25,684 bases of DNA from Bacteroidales bacterium (GCA_016293065.1 JAEDEY010000025.1:1-25684), one strand, 5' to 3'; counted from the stretch's first letter, positions 7,022 through 14,160 are shown. A program made the numbers and translations. Notes: generated by a model not told the origin, from the sequence alone.

Positions 7022-8371
7022 ATGAAATATCTCATTATACTTGCCGACGGTGCTGCCGATGAGCCTCTCGACATCCTTGGTGGCGTCACACCGCTTCAGG
7101 CTGCCGACAAGCCCAACATCGACCGCATGGCACGCGAAGGCATCAACGGCCGCTTGGCTACAGTGCCCGAAGGTTTCCACCCTGGATCAGAGATTGCTCA
7201 CCTCGGACTGCTCGGCTACGACGTGGCAAAGGTGTTCGAAGGACGAGGCAGTCTTGAGGCAGCCTCGATGAACGTGCAGATCGAAGATGGCGAGGTGGCA
7301 ATGCGATGCAATGTCATCTGTCTCGATGGCGAGCGCATCAAGAACCATTCGGCTGGCAATATCTCCAATGCCGAAGCCGAGGAGCTCATCCTCTTCCTCA
7401 ATCGCGAGATGGGAGGTTCATACCTCGACTCTAACGGCAATCCTGTGATTGCCCCTGCCAAGGAACTCGATGCAGAAGGCATTCCTACCGTTGCTGCCAA
7501 TGGCGAACCAGCCATCGTGCGTTTCTTCCCTGGCGTCAGCTATCGCCACCTGCTCAAGATTCGCGGAGGCAACAAGCACGTCCAGTGCACCCCTCCTCAC
7601 GACAAGATTGGCAAGCCTTGGTGCGACTACATGCCACAGCCTGCTACCAATAGCGACAACACCCGCATGACTTCAGTCGAGACCAGCGCACTCATCGCTG
7701 CCCTCATGCTCAAGTCGATGGAGATTCTGCCACAGCATCCTGTCAATCAGCGCCGTGCTGCCGAAGGCAAGGATATGGCCAACAGCATCTGGCCTTGGTC
7801 GTTGGGCTATCGTCCGTCGATGCAGACTCTCCACGAGCTCTTCCCCGACAAGGTCAACAGCGGAGCAGTGATCTCGGCTGTCGATCTCATCTTCGGCATA
7901 GGTGTCTATTGCGGCTTGAAGAAGGTCGAGGTGCCAGGAGCAACAGGACTGTGGGACACCAACTATGAGGCAAAGACACAGGCTGCCATCGAAGAACTTC
8001 GCAAGAGCGACTTTGTCTTCCTCCATGTCGAGGCGACCGACGAAGCTGGTCACGAGGGCGATGCCAAGCTGAAGAAACGCTGTGTCGAAATGCTCGACCA
8101 TCGTGCCGTGGGCCCAATACTCGATGAGGTGACGAAGTGGGACGAGCCAGTGCGCGTGGCAATCCTGCCCGACCATCCTACGCCTATCAAGTATCTCACC
8201 CACACCAATACGCCTGTGCCTTTCGCCATCTGGCAGAACCCTGCCGCCAATGCTCTCGGCAATGGCTTCACTCCCGACAGCGTGCAGACCTTCGACGAGG
8301 ATGCATGTTTCAATGGCTCACTCGGACTGCTTGAGAAAGACCAGTTCATCAAGGCACTATTATTTGATTAG
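7022..8371 (+). CDS. apgM: Cofactor-independent phosphoglycerate mutase-like protein, proposed homoserine kinase
   Basis: The product has 449 residues from the ATG at 7022; a longer frame from 6947 would overlap thrA and has a nonconserved start. It belongs to the alkaline-phosphatase superfamily, archaeal-type ApgM branch. Visible elements are the metal-binding Asp9 in ILADGAADEP, the nucleophile Ser56 in HPGSEIAHLGLLGYD, and the metal ligands in HVEATDEAGHEGD and ILPDHPTPIK. A subgroup of these proteins sits between thrA and thrC in Bacteroidetes and other bacteria that lack GHMP-type ThrB, and is annotated as a proposed homoserine kinase (the TIGR02535 model). This gene has exactly that position, 34 bp after thrA and 40 bp before thrC, so homoserine phosphorylation is the likely role. 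A glycolytic mutase role cannot be excluded from sequence alone. Confidence 0.85.
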   Translation: MKYLIILADGAADEPLDILGGVTPLQAADKPNIDRMAREGINGRLATVPEGFHPGSEIAHLGLLGYDVAKVFEGRGSLEAASMNVQIEDGEVAMRCNVICLDGERIKNHSAGNISNAEAEELILFLNREMGGSYLDSNGNPVIAPAKELDAEGIPTVAANGEPAIVRFFPGVSYRHLLKIRGGNKHVQCTPPHDKIGKPWCDYMPQPATNSDNTRMTSVETSALIAALMLKSMEILPQHPVNQRRAAEGKDMANSIWPWSLGYRPSMQTLHELFPDKVNSGAVISAVDLIFGIGVYCGLKKVEVPGATGLWDTNYEAKTQAAIEELRKSDFVFLHVEATDEAGHEGDAKLKKRCVEMLDHRAVGPILDEVTKWDEPVRVAILPDHPTPIKYLTHTNTPVPFAIWQNPAANALGNGFTPDSVQTFDEDACFNGSLGLLEKDQFIKALLFD

Positions 8372-8411
8372 GAAGATAAAAAAGAATATTCAGGAAGTAA
8401 AGAAACAGAAA

Positions 8412-9719
8412 ATGAAATACTATTCAACCAACGGTAAAGCCCCAGAGGTGACACTCAGCGAGGCTGTAATCAAGGGTCTTGCGCCCGACAAGGGACTCTA
8501 TATGCCAGAGCGCATCAAGCCTCTGCCACAGTCATTCTTCGACAACATCGAGAATCTCTCTCTTCAGGAGATAGCCTTCGAGGTTGCCAAGTGCTTCTTT
8601 GGCGAAGACATCCCAGAAGCCGACCTCAAGCACATCGTGTACGACACCTTGCAGTTCGACATTCCGCTTGTCAAGATAACCGACAGGATCTATAGTCTTG
8701 AGATCTATCACGGACCGACAGCAGCATTCAAGGATGTAGGCGCACGTTTCATGGCTCGTCTTCTCTCCTACTTCGTCAAGCAGCAGGGCACCGACAAGGA
8801 GGTGCATGTGCTCGTTGCCACATCGGGCGACACAGGCAGTGCCGTTGCCAATGGCTTCCTCGGTGTTCCTGGTATCAAGGTGTGCGTGCTCTATCCGAAG
8901 GGCAAGGTAAGCGAGATTCAGGAGAAGCAGTTCACTACCCTCGGACAGAACATCACTGCTCTCGAGGTCGATGGCGTGTTCGACGACTGCCAGCGTCTTG
9001 TCAAGGAGGCATTCATGGACGAGGAACTCAACAGCAAGTATTTCCTCACAAGCGCCAACTCTATCAACGTGGCACGCTTCCTCCCACAGTCGTTCTACTA
9101 CTTCTATGCCTATGCTCAGTTCAAGAAGCAGAACCCAGGCAAGCAGCCGGTGATCTGCGTTCCTTCGGGCAACTTCGGCAATATCTGCTCAGGACTCTTC
9201 GGCTACAGGATGGGACTTCCAGCCAAGCGATTCATTGCAGCCAACAACCGCAACGACATCTTCTACAACTACCTCCAGACAGGAGTCTATGAGCCAAAGG
9301 CAAGTGTCCAGACCATCGCCAATGCCATGGACGTGGGCGACCCATCGAACTTCGCTCGCATCTACGACCTCTATGGCAAGAGCCACGAGGCGATCACTCG
9401 CGACATCAGCGGAGCCACCTACACCGACGCTCAGATACGCGACACCATGAGCAGCTGCAAGGCAGAGACAGGCTATATCCTCGACCCACACGGTGCTTGC
9501 GGCTATCAGGCACTCTGCGACCTTCTTGGCGACGACGAACAGGGCATCTTCCTTGAGACAGCCCATCCTGCCAAGTTCAAGGACGTGGTTGAGCCAGTCA
9601 TTGGCGAGAAAGTCGTCATCCCTGAGACACTCCAGCGATTCATGAACGGCACCAAGCAGTCATTGCCAATGACCAAGCAGTTTGCCGATTTCAAGAACTT
9701 CATAATAGCTAACTTTTAG
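8412..9719 (+). CDS. thrC: Threonine synthase
   Basis: The product has 435 residues from the ATG at 8412, which gives the normal N-terminus MKYYSTNGKAPEVTLSEAV. The frame opens upstream at 8250 but that part overlaps apgM. The PLP-binding lysine is Lys107 in GPTAAFKDVGARF, followed by the phosphate-binding VATSGDTGSAVANGF and the later CVPSGNFGNICSG. It converts O-phospho-homoserine to threonine, the last step of the pathway encoded by the two preceding genes. It belongs to the longer threonine-synthase class with an N-terminal domain before the PLP fold. Its stop codon shares one base with the next start codon. Confidence 0.95.
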   Translation: MKYYSTNGKAPEVTLSEAVIKGLAPDKGLYMPERIKPLPQSFFDNIENLSLQEIAFEVAKCFFGEDIPEADLKHIVYDTLQFDIPLVKITDRIYSLEIYHGPTAAFKDVGARFMARLLSYFVKQQGTDKEVHVLVATSGDTGSAVANGFLGVPGIKVCVLYPKGKVSEIQEKQFTTLGQNITALEVDGVFDDCQRLVKEAFMDEELNSKYFLTSANSINVARFLPQSFYYFYAYAQFKKQNPGKQPVICVPSGNFGNICSGLFGYRMGLPAKRFIAANNRNDIFYNYLQTGVYEPKASVQTIANAMDVGDPSNFARIYDLYGKSHEAITRDISGATYTDAQIRDTMSSCKAETGYILDPHGACGYQALCDLLGDDEQGIFLETAHPAKFKDVVEPVIGEKVVIPETLQRFMNGTKQSLPMTKQFADFKNFIIANF

Positions 9720-10366
9720 TGGCGAAGAGAGAAATATCCAAAGCTGAGATGTTCAATACCATCTCCCATCTTGTCGGCCTATGCCTCACCGTGTCGATGA
9801 CATGGGTCATACTGTGGCTGGGCTACAGCAAGAACTGGGAGATGGCATTTGGCACTACGTTCTTCACCGTAGGCATGGTGCTGATGTATGTCGCCTCGTC
9901 GCTCTATCACTTCTGGGCTCCCGACACCAAAGGCAAGCGCGTGCTCCGTCTGCTCGACCACTTGAGCATCTATCTGCTCATAGCTTGCAGCTACACCCCC
10001 GTCTGCATGGAACTGGTCGAAGACAACCTCTACGTTCAGGGCTGGGTTGCCTTCGGAGTGATATGGCTCATCGCCATCATGGGCATCTTCTACAAGATAT
10101 TCTTCTGGCACAAGTTCCCTCGGCTTTCTCTCATTCTGTATCTCCTGCTCGGCTGGTCGGTGCTCTTCTTCATCGAGCCTGTGCGCCGTTGCATCTCCAC
10201 CCTTGCCATCATCTTCATCCTTTGCGAGGGCGTAGCCTACACCTCAGGCACCTATTTCTTTGTCAACGACCACAAGCACATCTACTACCACGGCTATTGG
10301 CACATCTTCGTCATCCTCGGCACCCTCTTCCACTGGGCTGCCGTGTTTGTCATGACGTTGACGTGA
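9719..10366 (+). CDS. Hemolysin III / YqfA / PAQR-family membrane protein
   Basis: The product has 215 residues from a GTG at 9719 whose G is the last base of the thrC stop (TAGTG). A later ATG at 9749 would remove ISKAE before MFNTISHLVG, which corresponds to the conserved opening (KxEExxNxxxH) of the family, so GTG is favoured. Seven hydrophobic segments can be seen. The family zinc ligands are present: SSLYHFW after the second helix and HGYWHIFVILGTLFHW near the C-terminus, matching the SxxxH and HxxxH motifs of adiponectin-receptor-like hydrolases. The function in bacteria is not settled; hemolysis is a historical label. The overlap with thrC implies co-transcription and translational coupling, but no pathway link to threonine is evident. 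Confidence 0.88.
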   Translation: MAKREISKAEMFNTISHLVGLCLTVSMTWVILWLGYSKNWEMAFGTTFFTVGMVLMYVASSLYHFWAPDTKGKRVLRLLDHLSIYLLIACSYTPVCMELVEDNLYVQGWVAFGVIWLIAIMGIFYKIFFWHKFPRLSLILYLLLGWSVLFFIEPVRRCISTLAIIFILCEGVAYTSGTYFFVNDHKHIYYHGYWHIFVILGTLFHWAAVFVMTLT

Positions 10367-10402
10367 TCGTTCGCCTCCACCTTTAATTATTAATCAGCCA
10401 AA

Positions 10403-10436
10403 AGAGGGTGTGTCAACAGTAAATGGCACACCCTCT
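10403..10436. terminator. Hairpin between the convergent hemolysin III and XRE genes
   Basis: Perfect 10-bp stem AGAGGGTGTG (10403-10412) / CACACCCTCT (10427-10436) around a 14-nt loop. No T run follows on the plus strand; on the minus strand the stem is followed by only a short T run. It is therefore a weak-tailed terminator or a 3'-end stabiliser, 36 bp after the hemolysin III stop. Confidence 0.55.
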
Positions 10437-10456
10437 GGTTAATGAGATAGTCCAGA

Positions 10457-10574
10457 AACCGTATGTTATCGCGCCATGATCATAATTAATATATGTAGAA
10501 GAATTGTTATTGCATAAAGCAAGGACAATCCTGCATATCTTAATGACTTCTTAACTGGCTCTGAACATACGGTT
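10457..10574. repeat. 118-bp segment bounded by perfect 11-bp inverted repeats
   Basis: AACCGTATGTT (10457-10467) and AACATACGGTT (10564-10574) are exact reverse complements. The interior has no open frame that I trust. The segment could be a folded RNA, the 3' untranslated part of the XRE transcript, or a small nonautonomous element. No target-site duplication is visible next to the arms. Confidence 0.5.
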
Positions 10575-10606
10575 ACTTGATGACAAGACCCGACTCTACT
10601 TATCGC

Positions 10607-11266
10607 TTAGTACGATTTGAGTGTGTCGCTGATTGACTGTATGTCGGCAACATATTCGTCGTAAAGGTCTTGTGTGAGATATTTGTTCTGTTTGAGCGTA
10701 TCCAAGAGGAAGCTTATGTTTTTGCAGTATTGCTGACCATCGTTGACCGTGTTGTCAAAAAGACTGTTGGCCACTGGGTTTCTTGAAGTACGATGAAGCA
10801 ATGAAACCAGAGAGATGGCATCCTGCTGGAGCAGCAAGATACAGTGGCGAAGGAAAGGATCGTCCTGGATTGGCATCGATTCTTTGTAGCTGAGGAACTT
10901 GGCATTGATGCCTTTCACAATCTCCAACGCATTCTCGAAAGCTCGGGTTTCGGTGTCCATATAATCCAATACTTCTGTGTCTGCCACTTGATGGGTAGAA
11001 GAAGCGGCATCATCAGTCCTCCTCATCTCGAAGAAACTCTCCATAGGGAACGACAGCGTCTTTGCCAATACATACAGAATACTTGCTGCTGGAAGATGTA
11101 TCCCTCGAGCATAGCTGGACAGCTGATGGTAGTGAATACCCGTCATCTGAGACAACTCCTTGAGACTTATCTTCTTCGCGTTCATAACTCTAATGATATT
11201 AAAGCCTACTACTTGTGCCAACTGATTTGACGAAAGACCCAAATCTGAAAAAACAGTTTTTTTCAT
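10607..11266 (-). CDS. XRE/Cro-CI-type helix-turn-helix regulator
   Basis: The product has 219 residues. Residues about 20-80 form a helix-turn-helix of the XRE class: SLKELSQMTGIHYHQLSSY is helices 2 and 3, followed by IHLPAASILYVLAKTL, the usual fourth and fifth helices. The remaining 130 residues are alpha-helical with no recognised ligand domain, and include FLRHCILLLQQDAISLVSLL. The Met chosen gives a 24-residue tail before the domain, and the upstream sequence is A/T-rich and noncoding. It is transcribed towards the hemolysin III gene and away from the ATPase remnant. No neighbouring gene is an obvious target; XRE regulators with C-terminal helical parts often belong to mobile or defence islands, which fits the decayed genes next door. 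Confidence 0.8.
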   Translation of the reverse strand: MKKTVFSDLGLSSNQLAQVVGFNIIRVMNAKKISLKELSQMTGIHYHQLSSYARGIHLPAASILYVLAKTLSFPMESFFEMRRTDDAASSTHQVADTEVLDYMDTETRAFENALEIVKGINAKFLSYKESMPIQDDPFLRHCILLLQQDAISLVSLLHRTSRNPVANSLFDNTVNDGQQYCKNISFLLDTLKQNKYLTQDLYDEYVADIQSISDTLKSY

Positions 11267-11496
11267 GTTTTTTATTGTTTTTATTTAATTTAAAATTGTT
11301 TATAATGTGATGCAAAGATGGGGATTATTTTTCAAATAACTGAATTTTTGTTATTCAATAATTTTAATAGTTTTATAACAAAATTTGAACAAAAATACTC
11401 AATATGGTAAATTCTTCACATATCGTACACAAATTTGCACAAAATGATTCAGTTGTGCTTCCTCTTCTTCTTGGAAACAAGCACTTCCATTGATAA
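11267..11496. other. A/T-rich noncoding stretch upstream of the XRE regulator
   Basis: No credible gene is present. On the minus strand CATCTTTG at 11320-11313 is one base off a -7 box and could be the XRE promoter, about 46 bp from its start codon. The remainder is low-complexity A/T sequence leading to the hairpin at 11497-11542. Confidence 0.5.
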
Positions 11497-11542
11497 AAAA
11501 AATGTGTCAAAAACCAAAAAAGTGGCTATTGACACATTTTTT
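11497..11542. terminator. Strong bidirectional hairpin with A6/T6 flanks
   Basis: AAAAAATGTGTCAA (11497-11510) and TTGACACATTTTTT (11529-11542) are exact reverse complements around an 18-nt loop. The U tract is part of the stem base on both strands, as in bidirectional terminators. It lies 46 bp beyond the end of the ATPase remnant on the minus strand, so it may be that gene's original terminator. Confidence 0.75.
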
Positions 11543-11587
11543 GCGTGTGATGACATTCCCTCAAACGCCCCACAAACAATAAAAAAA

Positions 11588-11928
11588 TCACGATTTTTCA
11601 CAAGTCAATCCGATTGCGCCTTCCCTGTCCAATCGATGAGAAAGCAATGTTTCAAACAAAAAAAACATGTCGAAAAAATATCCGTTGGCATACAGACTGT
11701 CATATCTACGAAGCGTGTGGAAGAAACTTTTCAACTGCTCCTGAGTACCTGCATTTGCCTCTCCAGCACATTGAAAAAAAACATTTCCTCCTCAAAAAAC
11801 TCTCTGACAAGAAAAGTCTTGCCAACCCTTCGTCTGCCACATACAGCAACAAATTCCGAGCGTTTGGATTCATATATCTGAGAAAGAAGCTCTTTCTCAG
11901 ACTCTCTGCCAAGTATATTCTCTTTCAT
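11588..11928 (-). pseudogene. Truncated, frameshifted AAA ATPase (DUF234-type family) remnant
   Basis: The start encodes MKENILGRESEKELLSQI, then CGRRRVGKTFLVREFF, a Walker A motif (GRRRVGKT) in the same context as the intact ATPase at 14214 (YGRRRVGKTYLVKRFF). The frame closes after 65 residues. Adding one base to the run of eight A's at 11774-11781 restores a frame that reads AGEANAGTQEQLKSFFHTLR, which continues the family pattern. That frame then loses similarity and stops at 11588. Walker B, the helical domain and the nuclease-like C-terminus are all absent, so at least 350 codons are missing. This is a dead paralogue, in opposite orientation to the intact copy 2.3 kb away. Confidence 0.8.
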
Positions 11929-11971
11929 GACATATATCTATTTATTTTATTTATTGTCCTAATAGACGATG

Positions 11972-11979
11972 CAAAGATA
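11972..11979 (-). promoter_or_regulatory. -7 box of the ATPase remnant
   Basis: TATCTTTG on the minus strand is a perfect -7 consensus, 43 bp upstream of the remnant's ATG. The -33 position falls within the first of the two palindromes that begin at 11995, so a protein binding there would be placed to block or alter initiation. Confidence 0.6.
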
Positions 11980-11994
11980 ATAAAAAAATATATT

Positions 11995-12076
11995 ATTGGC
12001 TAAATTTAGCAACAAAATCAGCCAATAGACAAAAAAAAGAAGATATTGGCTAAAAACAGTACACATCTTAGCCAAT
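11995..12076. repeat. Two 32-bp palindromes repeated at exactly 50 bp
   Basis: ATTGGCTAA occurs at 11995-12003 and again at 12045-12053. Its complement AGCCAAT occurs at 12020-12026 and again at 12070-12076 (in the second copy extended to TTAGCCAAT from 12068). Each pair makes a 32-bp palindrome with 7-9 bp arms, and both arms recur at 50 bp. The interior of the palindromes is not conserved, which points to selection on the arms. They lie just upstream of the ATPase remnant's promoter. Confidence 0.85.
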
Positions 12077-12104
12077 AACCATTTATTAGATACAACAACT
12101 ACAA

Positions 12105-12311
12105 CTACTGTAGTCGATTCTCCTCAGATTTGCCATGGTGCGACTTGATCATGTTGACGTAGCTATCGACACCGAGGAAAGTGGCACAGAGAAGAAGGAA
12201 CTGAGCAACGAGGATGATGACCGAATGGTCGATGACTCCAGTGGGCGGTAGCAGCAAGGCTACGACCGAGAGGATTACGGCTACGCCCCATGAAGCGAGT
12301 GCGAGTTTCTG
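12105..12311 (-). pseudogene. C-terminal fragment of a small membrane protein
   Basis: Read on the minus strand, this frame encodes about 68 residues containing two hydrophobic helices (ASWGVAVILSVVALLL and VIILVAQFLLLCATFLG) and ending in a charged tail, KSHHGKSEENRLQ. The reading frame is closed by a stop immediately upstream (12312-12314) and has no start codon near it, so the N-terminus is lost. Codon use is like that of the core genes, with G/C-rich third positions. The overlapping plus-strand frame has no such structure, which is why I take the minus strand as the original coding strand. The family was not recognised; a holin-like or two-helix inner-membrane protein is possible. Confidence 0.6.
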
Positions 12312-13176
12312 TTACCTCGTTTCTCCCATCCGCTATGAGGGAATGCAGCGCATTGAAGAATTGGAGATCCCGCAAAAGGCATTACGCGAGTTGATATACA
12401 ATGCCATAGTACACAAGTTGTACAGCGGTCCCGCCATACTGTTGCGTGTCTTTGACAAGAGCGTAGAACTTTGGAACTACGGTCTCTTGCCTGAGGAATT
12501 CACCCCTGCCGACTTGATGAAGAAGCATGCCTCGTATCCACGTAACCGCAACATCGCGACCGTGTTCTACAAAGCTGGATTTATCGAGTCTTGGGGTCGC
12601 GGTTATAAGAAGATTCGCGAGGAATTTGAGAAAGCAGGGCATCCCGTACCGACCGTAGAGGAAAGCGGCGGCGGTGTATTGGTGACGATACAGCGCAAAA
12701 CCATAGAGGAAATTATTGCCAGCAGAGACAAAAGTGGCGCTGTAAATGGCACTGCAAACAATGAAAGTGGCGGTGTAAACAATGTAAATGGCGATGTAAG
12801 TGGCGGTTTAAATGTCGGAAAGAGAAAGGATGTAAATGGCTGTGAATCTGAAGATATAAAAGATTGTAATAGAACAGATGCCGGTGTAAATGGCGGAGTA
12901 AACGACGACAATTGCGGTTTAAATAATGAAAGTGGCGCTGTAAACTCAGATGTTACAATATTATTGGAACTAACTGCTCGTCAAAAACGCATAAAGGAAC
13001 TAATAAGAATTAAGCATACCATCACAATTCTTCAGATGTCCTTAATTCTATCTATTCCGAGACGCACTCTTCAGCGCGATTTGTCTATACTACAAAAGGC
13101 TGGTGTCATCCGACATGAAGGCAGCGACAAATCTGGCATTTGGGTCGTTCTCGAACCTTACAATAAGGGGAAATAG
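12312..13176 (+). pseudogene. 5'-truncated ATP-dependent DNA-binding protein (AlbA_2/HATPase_c_4 type)
   Basis: From 12312 the frame matches the C-terminal part of a Bacteroidales family annotated as RecG-like or AlbA_2/Schlafen-type DNA-binding proteins. Recognisable pieces are IRYEGMQRIEELEIPQKALR, ELIYNAIVHKLYSG, VELWNYGLLPEEF, SYPRNRNIATVFYKAGFIE and SWGRGYKKIREEFEKAG, together the HATPase_c_4 segment. A linker rich in GGVNN-type repeats (12733-12950) follows, and a C-terminal winged helix near LELTARQKRIKELIR...SIPRRTLQRDLSILQKAGVI. The N-terminal AlbA_2 domain (about 250 residues) is missing. An open frame from 12214 would add about 33 residues antisense to the membrane-protein fragment; these are not native. 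The gene is therefore broken, though a short protein could still be made. Confidence 0.75.
12733..12950 (+). repeat. Degenerate GGVNN-coding repeat tract
   Basis: Multiple variants of GGCGGTGTAAAT/GTAAACAAT code for Gly-x-Val-Asn units; the phrase AATGAAAGTGGCG(G/C)TGTAAAC appears near 12760 and again near 12928. Related proteins often carry comparable short repeats between the ATPase-like part and the winged helix, so this is probably a flexible linker that grows and shrinks by slippage. Confidence 0.65.
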
Positions 13177-13218
13177 GAATAGCATTATCAACAAAAAGAA
13201 GATATATAGCATAAAGAT

Positions 13219-13515
13219 ATGGCAAAGATTAGCAAAAGCATAGAGGAACAAATAGAGGACTGGTGCAAGAAGCAGTTTAGGGGTCAGAAGTATTATACCA
13301 AAACGGAGACTGTAAATGCAGTGATAGCCTCTGCATTAGAAAAGGCACCGAGCAAGCAGGGAGGGACTGGAAAGAACTTCCCCGACCTCAAATGCCTTCT
13401 CACGGGCAACGACGGCAAGAGAATCCCCGTAATGATTGAAGTTAAGGGTCGAAAGGGCGACCTGATAAAGACCTCTGAAAGTGGAGAGGTTGACAACTAC
13501 AATAAAAAAGGATAA
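13219..13515 (+). CDS. Short PD-(D/E)XK nuclease-like protein, probably truncated
   Basis: The product has 98 residues and starts 42 bp after the preceding frame. GGTGKNFPDLKCLL followed by KRIPVMIEVKGRKGDLIKT has the layout of a PD-(D/E)XK nuclease core: an Asp in PDLK and the E-x-K pair in IEVKG. An N-terminal helix pair (SIEEQIEDWCKKQF) precedes it. The frame ends abruptly at NYNKKG, where a nuclease of this fold would normally continue with at least one more strand and helix, so it looks like the N-terminal end of a longer enzyme, perhaps of a restriction-modification type. The sequence after the stop shows no continuation that I can recognise. Lacking a family match, I call it nuclease-like only. 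Confidence 0.45.
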   Translation: MAKISKSIEEQIEDWCKKQFRGQKYYTKTETVNAVIASALEKAPSKQGGTGKNFPDLKCLLTGNDGKRIPVMIEVKGRKGDLIKTSESGEVDNYNKKG

Positions 13516-14019
13516 TTTTTTGTCAGTAACAAATACCCCGCTTAACTACCGATAAAGCAGTTCTTTTAGTCACTTTTTAGACTTTACAGACTACTAGTGA
13601 GTATTTCAAAACAAGAGAAATGAGACAGGAGGAAACTAAGACCTAAAGAATAACTTTTTTGTAGTAACGACACAGCTTCGCTAGAGTTTACCACAGAATA
13701 TGACAAACCCACCAGATGTATAAAAGACATCGGTATAATTATTATATTATTGATGGTGCAAAATTATATATATTTTTTGATTTGTGCAAATTTTACGAAG
13801 ACAAACACCTACAGGAACATCATTATTTGAAAAAACACCCCCAAAAGCAAATAATCTTCTATTTTTTTGAAGGATTTTCATCTCTTCATTCTAAAAATAT
13901 AAGCGCATAAGGAACTCCATCGACACATCATGGCTAGCTTACAACTAAAACATAACAAATGAATGGATTTATAGAGTTCCATCCTGGATGGATCCGAATA
14001 TATTATAGACTATAGTTCA
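13516..14019. other. A/T-rich noncoding stretch without a credible gene
   Basis: No open frame here has recognisable features; those present are A/T-rich and biased to Tyr, Phe, His and Lys. There is no tRNA-like fold, no long repeat and no clear terminator. It is probably the eroded remainder of the truncated genes on its left and the distal upstream region of the ATPase on its right. Confidence 0.5.
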
Positions 14020-14150
14020 TCCCTAACGTCAAAATTTTGGCAGTTAGGGACGAGCAATAAAGGTAAAACGCAACCTCTCTGAAATGAAATATGCATGTTG
14101 CAAATTTGTTTATATCAGGTCCCTAACTATTCAAAATTTCAAGTTAGTGC
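14020..14150. repeat. Two 31-bp palindromes repeated at exactly 100 bp upstream of the intact ATPase
   Basis: TCCCTAAC (14020-14027) pairs with GTTAGGGA (14043-14050). The same left arm recurs at 14120-14127 with GTTAG at 14143-14147, the last three bases of that right arm being changed. Both copies have a 15-bp spacer with an AAAATTT core. The offset is exactly 100 bp for both arms. The second copy ends 10 bp before the candidate -33 box. Confidence 0.85.
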
Positions 14151-14160
14151 CAGACTATAA

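Noticed and set aside
11435..11881. 148-codon plus-strand frame over the ATPase remnant
   Set aside because: Lysine- and serine-rich translation of A/T-rich DNA that spans a hairpin and lies antisense to recognisable ATPase sequence.
12214..12311. Native N-terminus of the HATPase_c_4-type gene
   Set aside because: This stretch is antisense to a clear two-helix membrane-protein fragment and encodes a patternless Thr/Ser-rich sequence; family similarity starts only at about 12312.
13716..13910. 64-codon frame in the A/T-rich gap
   Set aside because: Composition is dominated by Tyr, Phe, Lys and His as expected of random A/T-rich DNA, with no start context or neighbours in support.
11995..14150. 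Invertible promoter (phase variation) at the ATPase palindromes
   Set aside because: The arms are only 14-15 bp apart within each palindrome and do not flank a promoter; copies of the same word are not placed on both sides of either -7 box.
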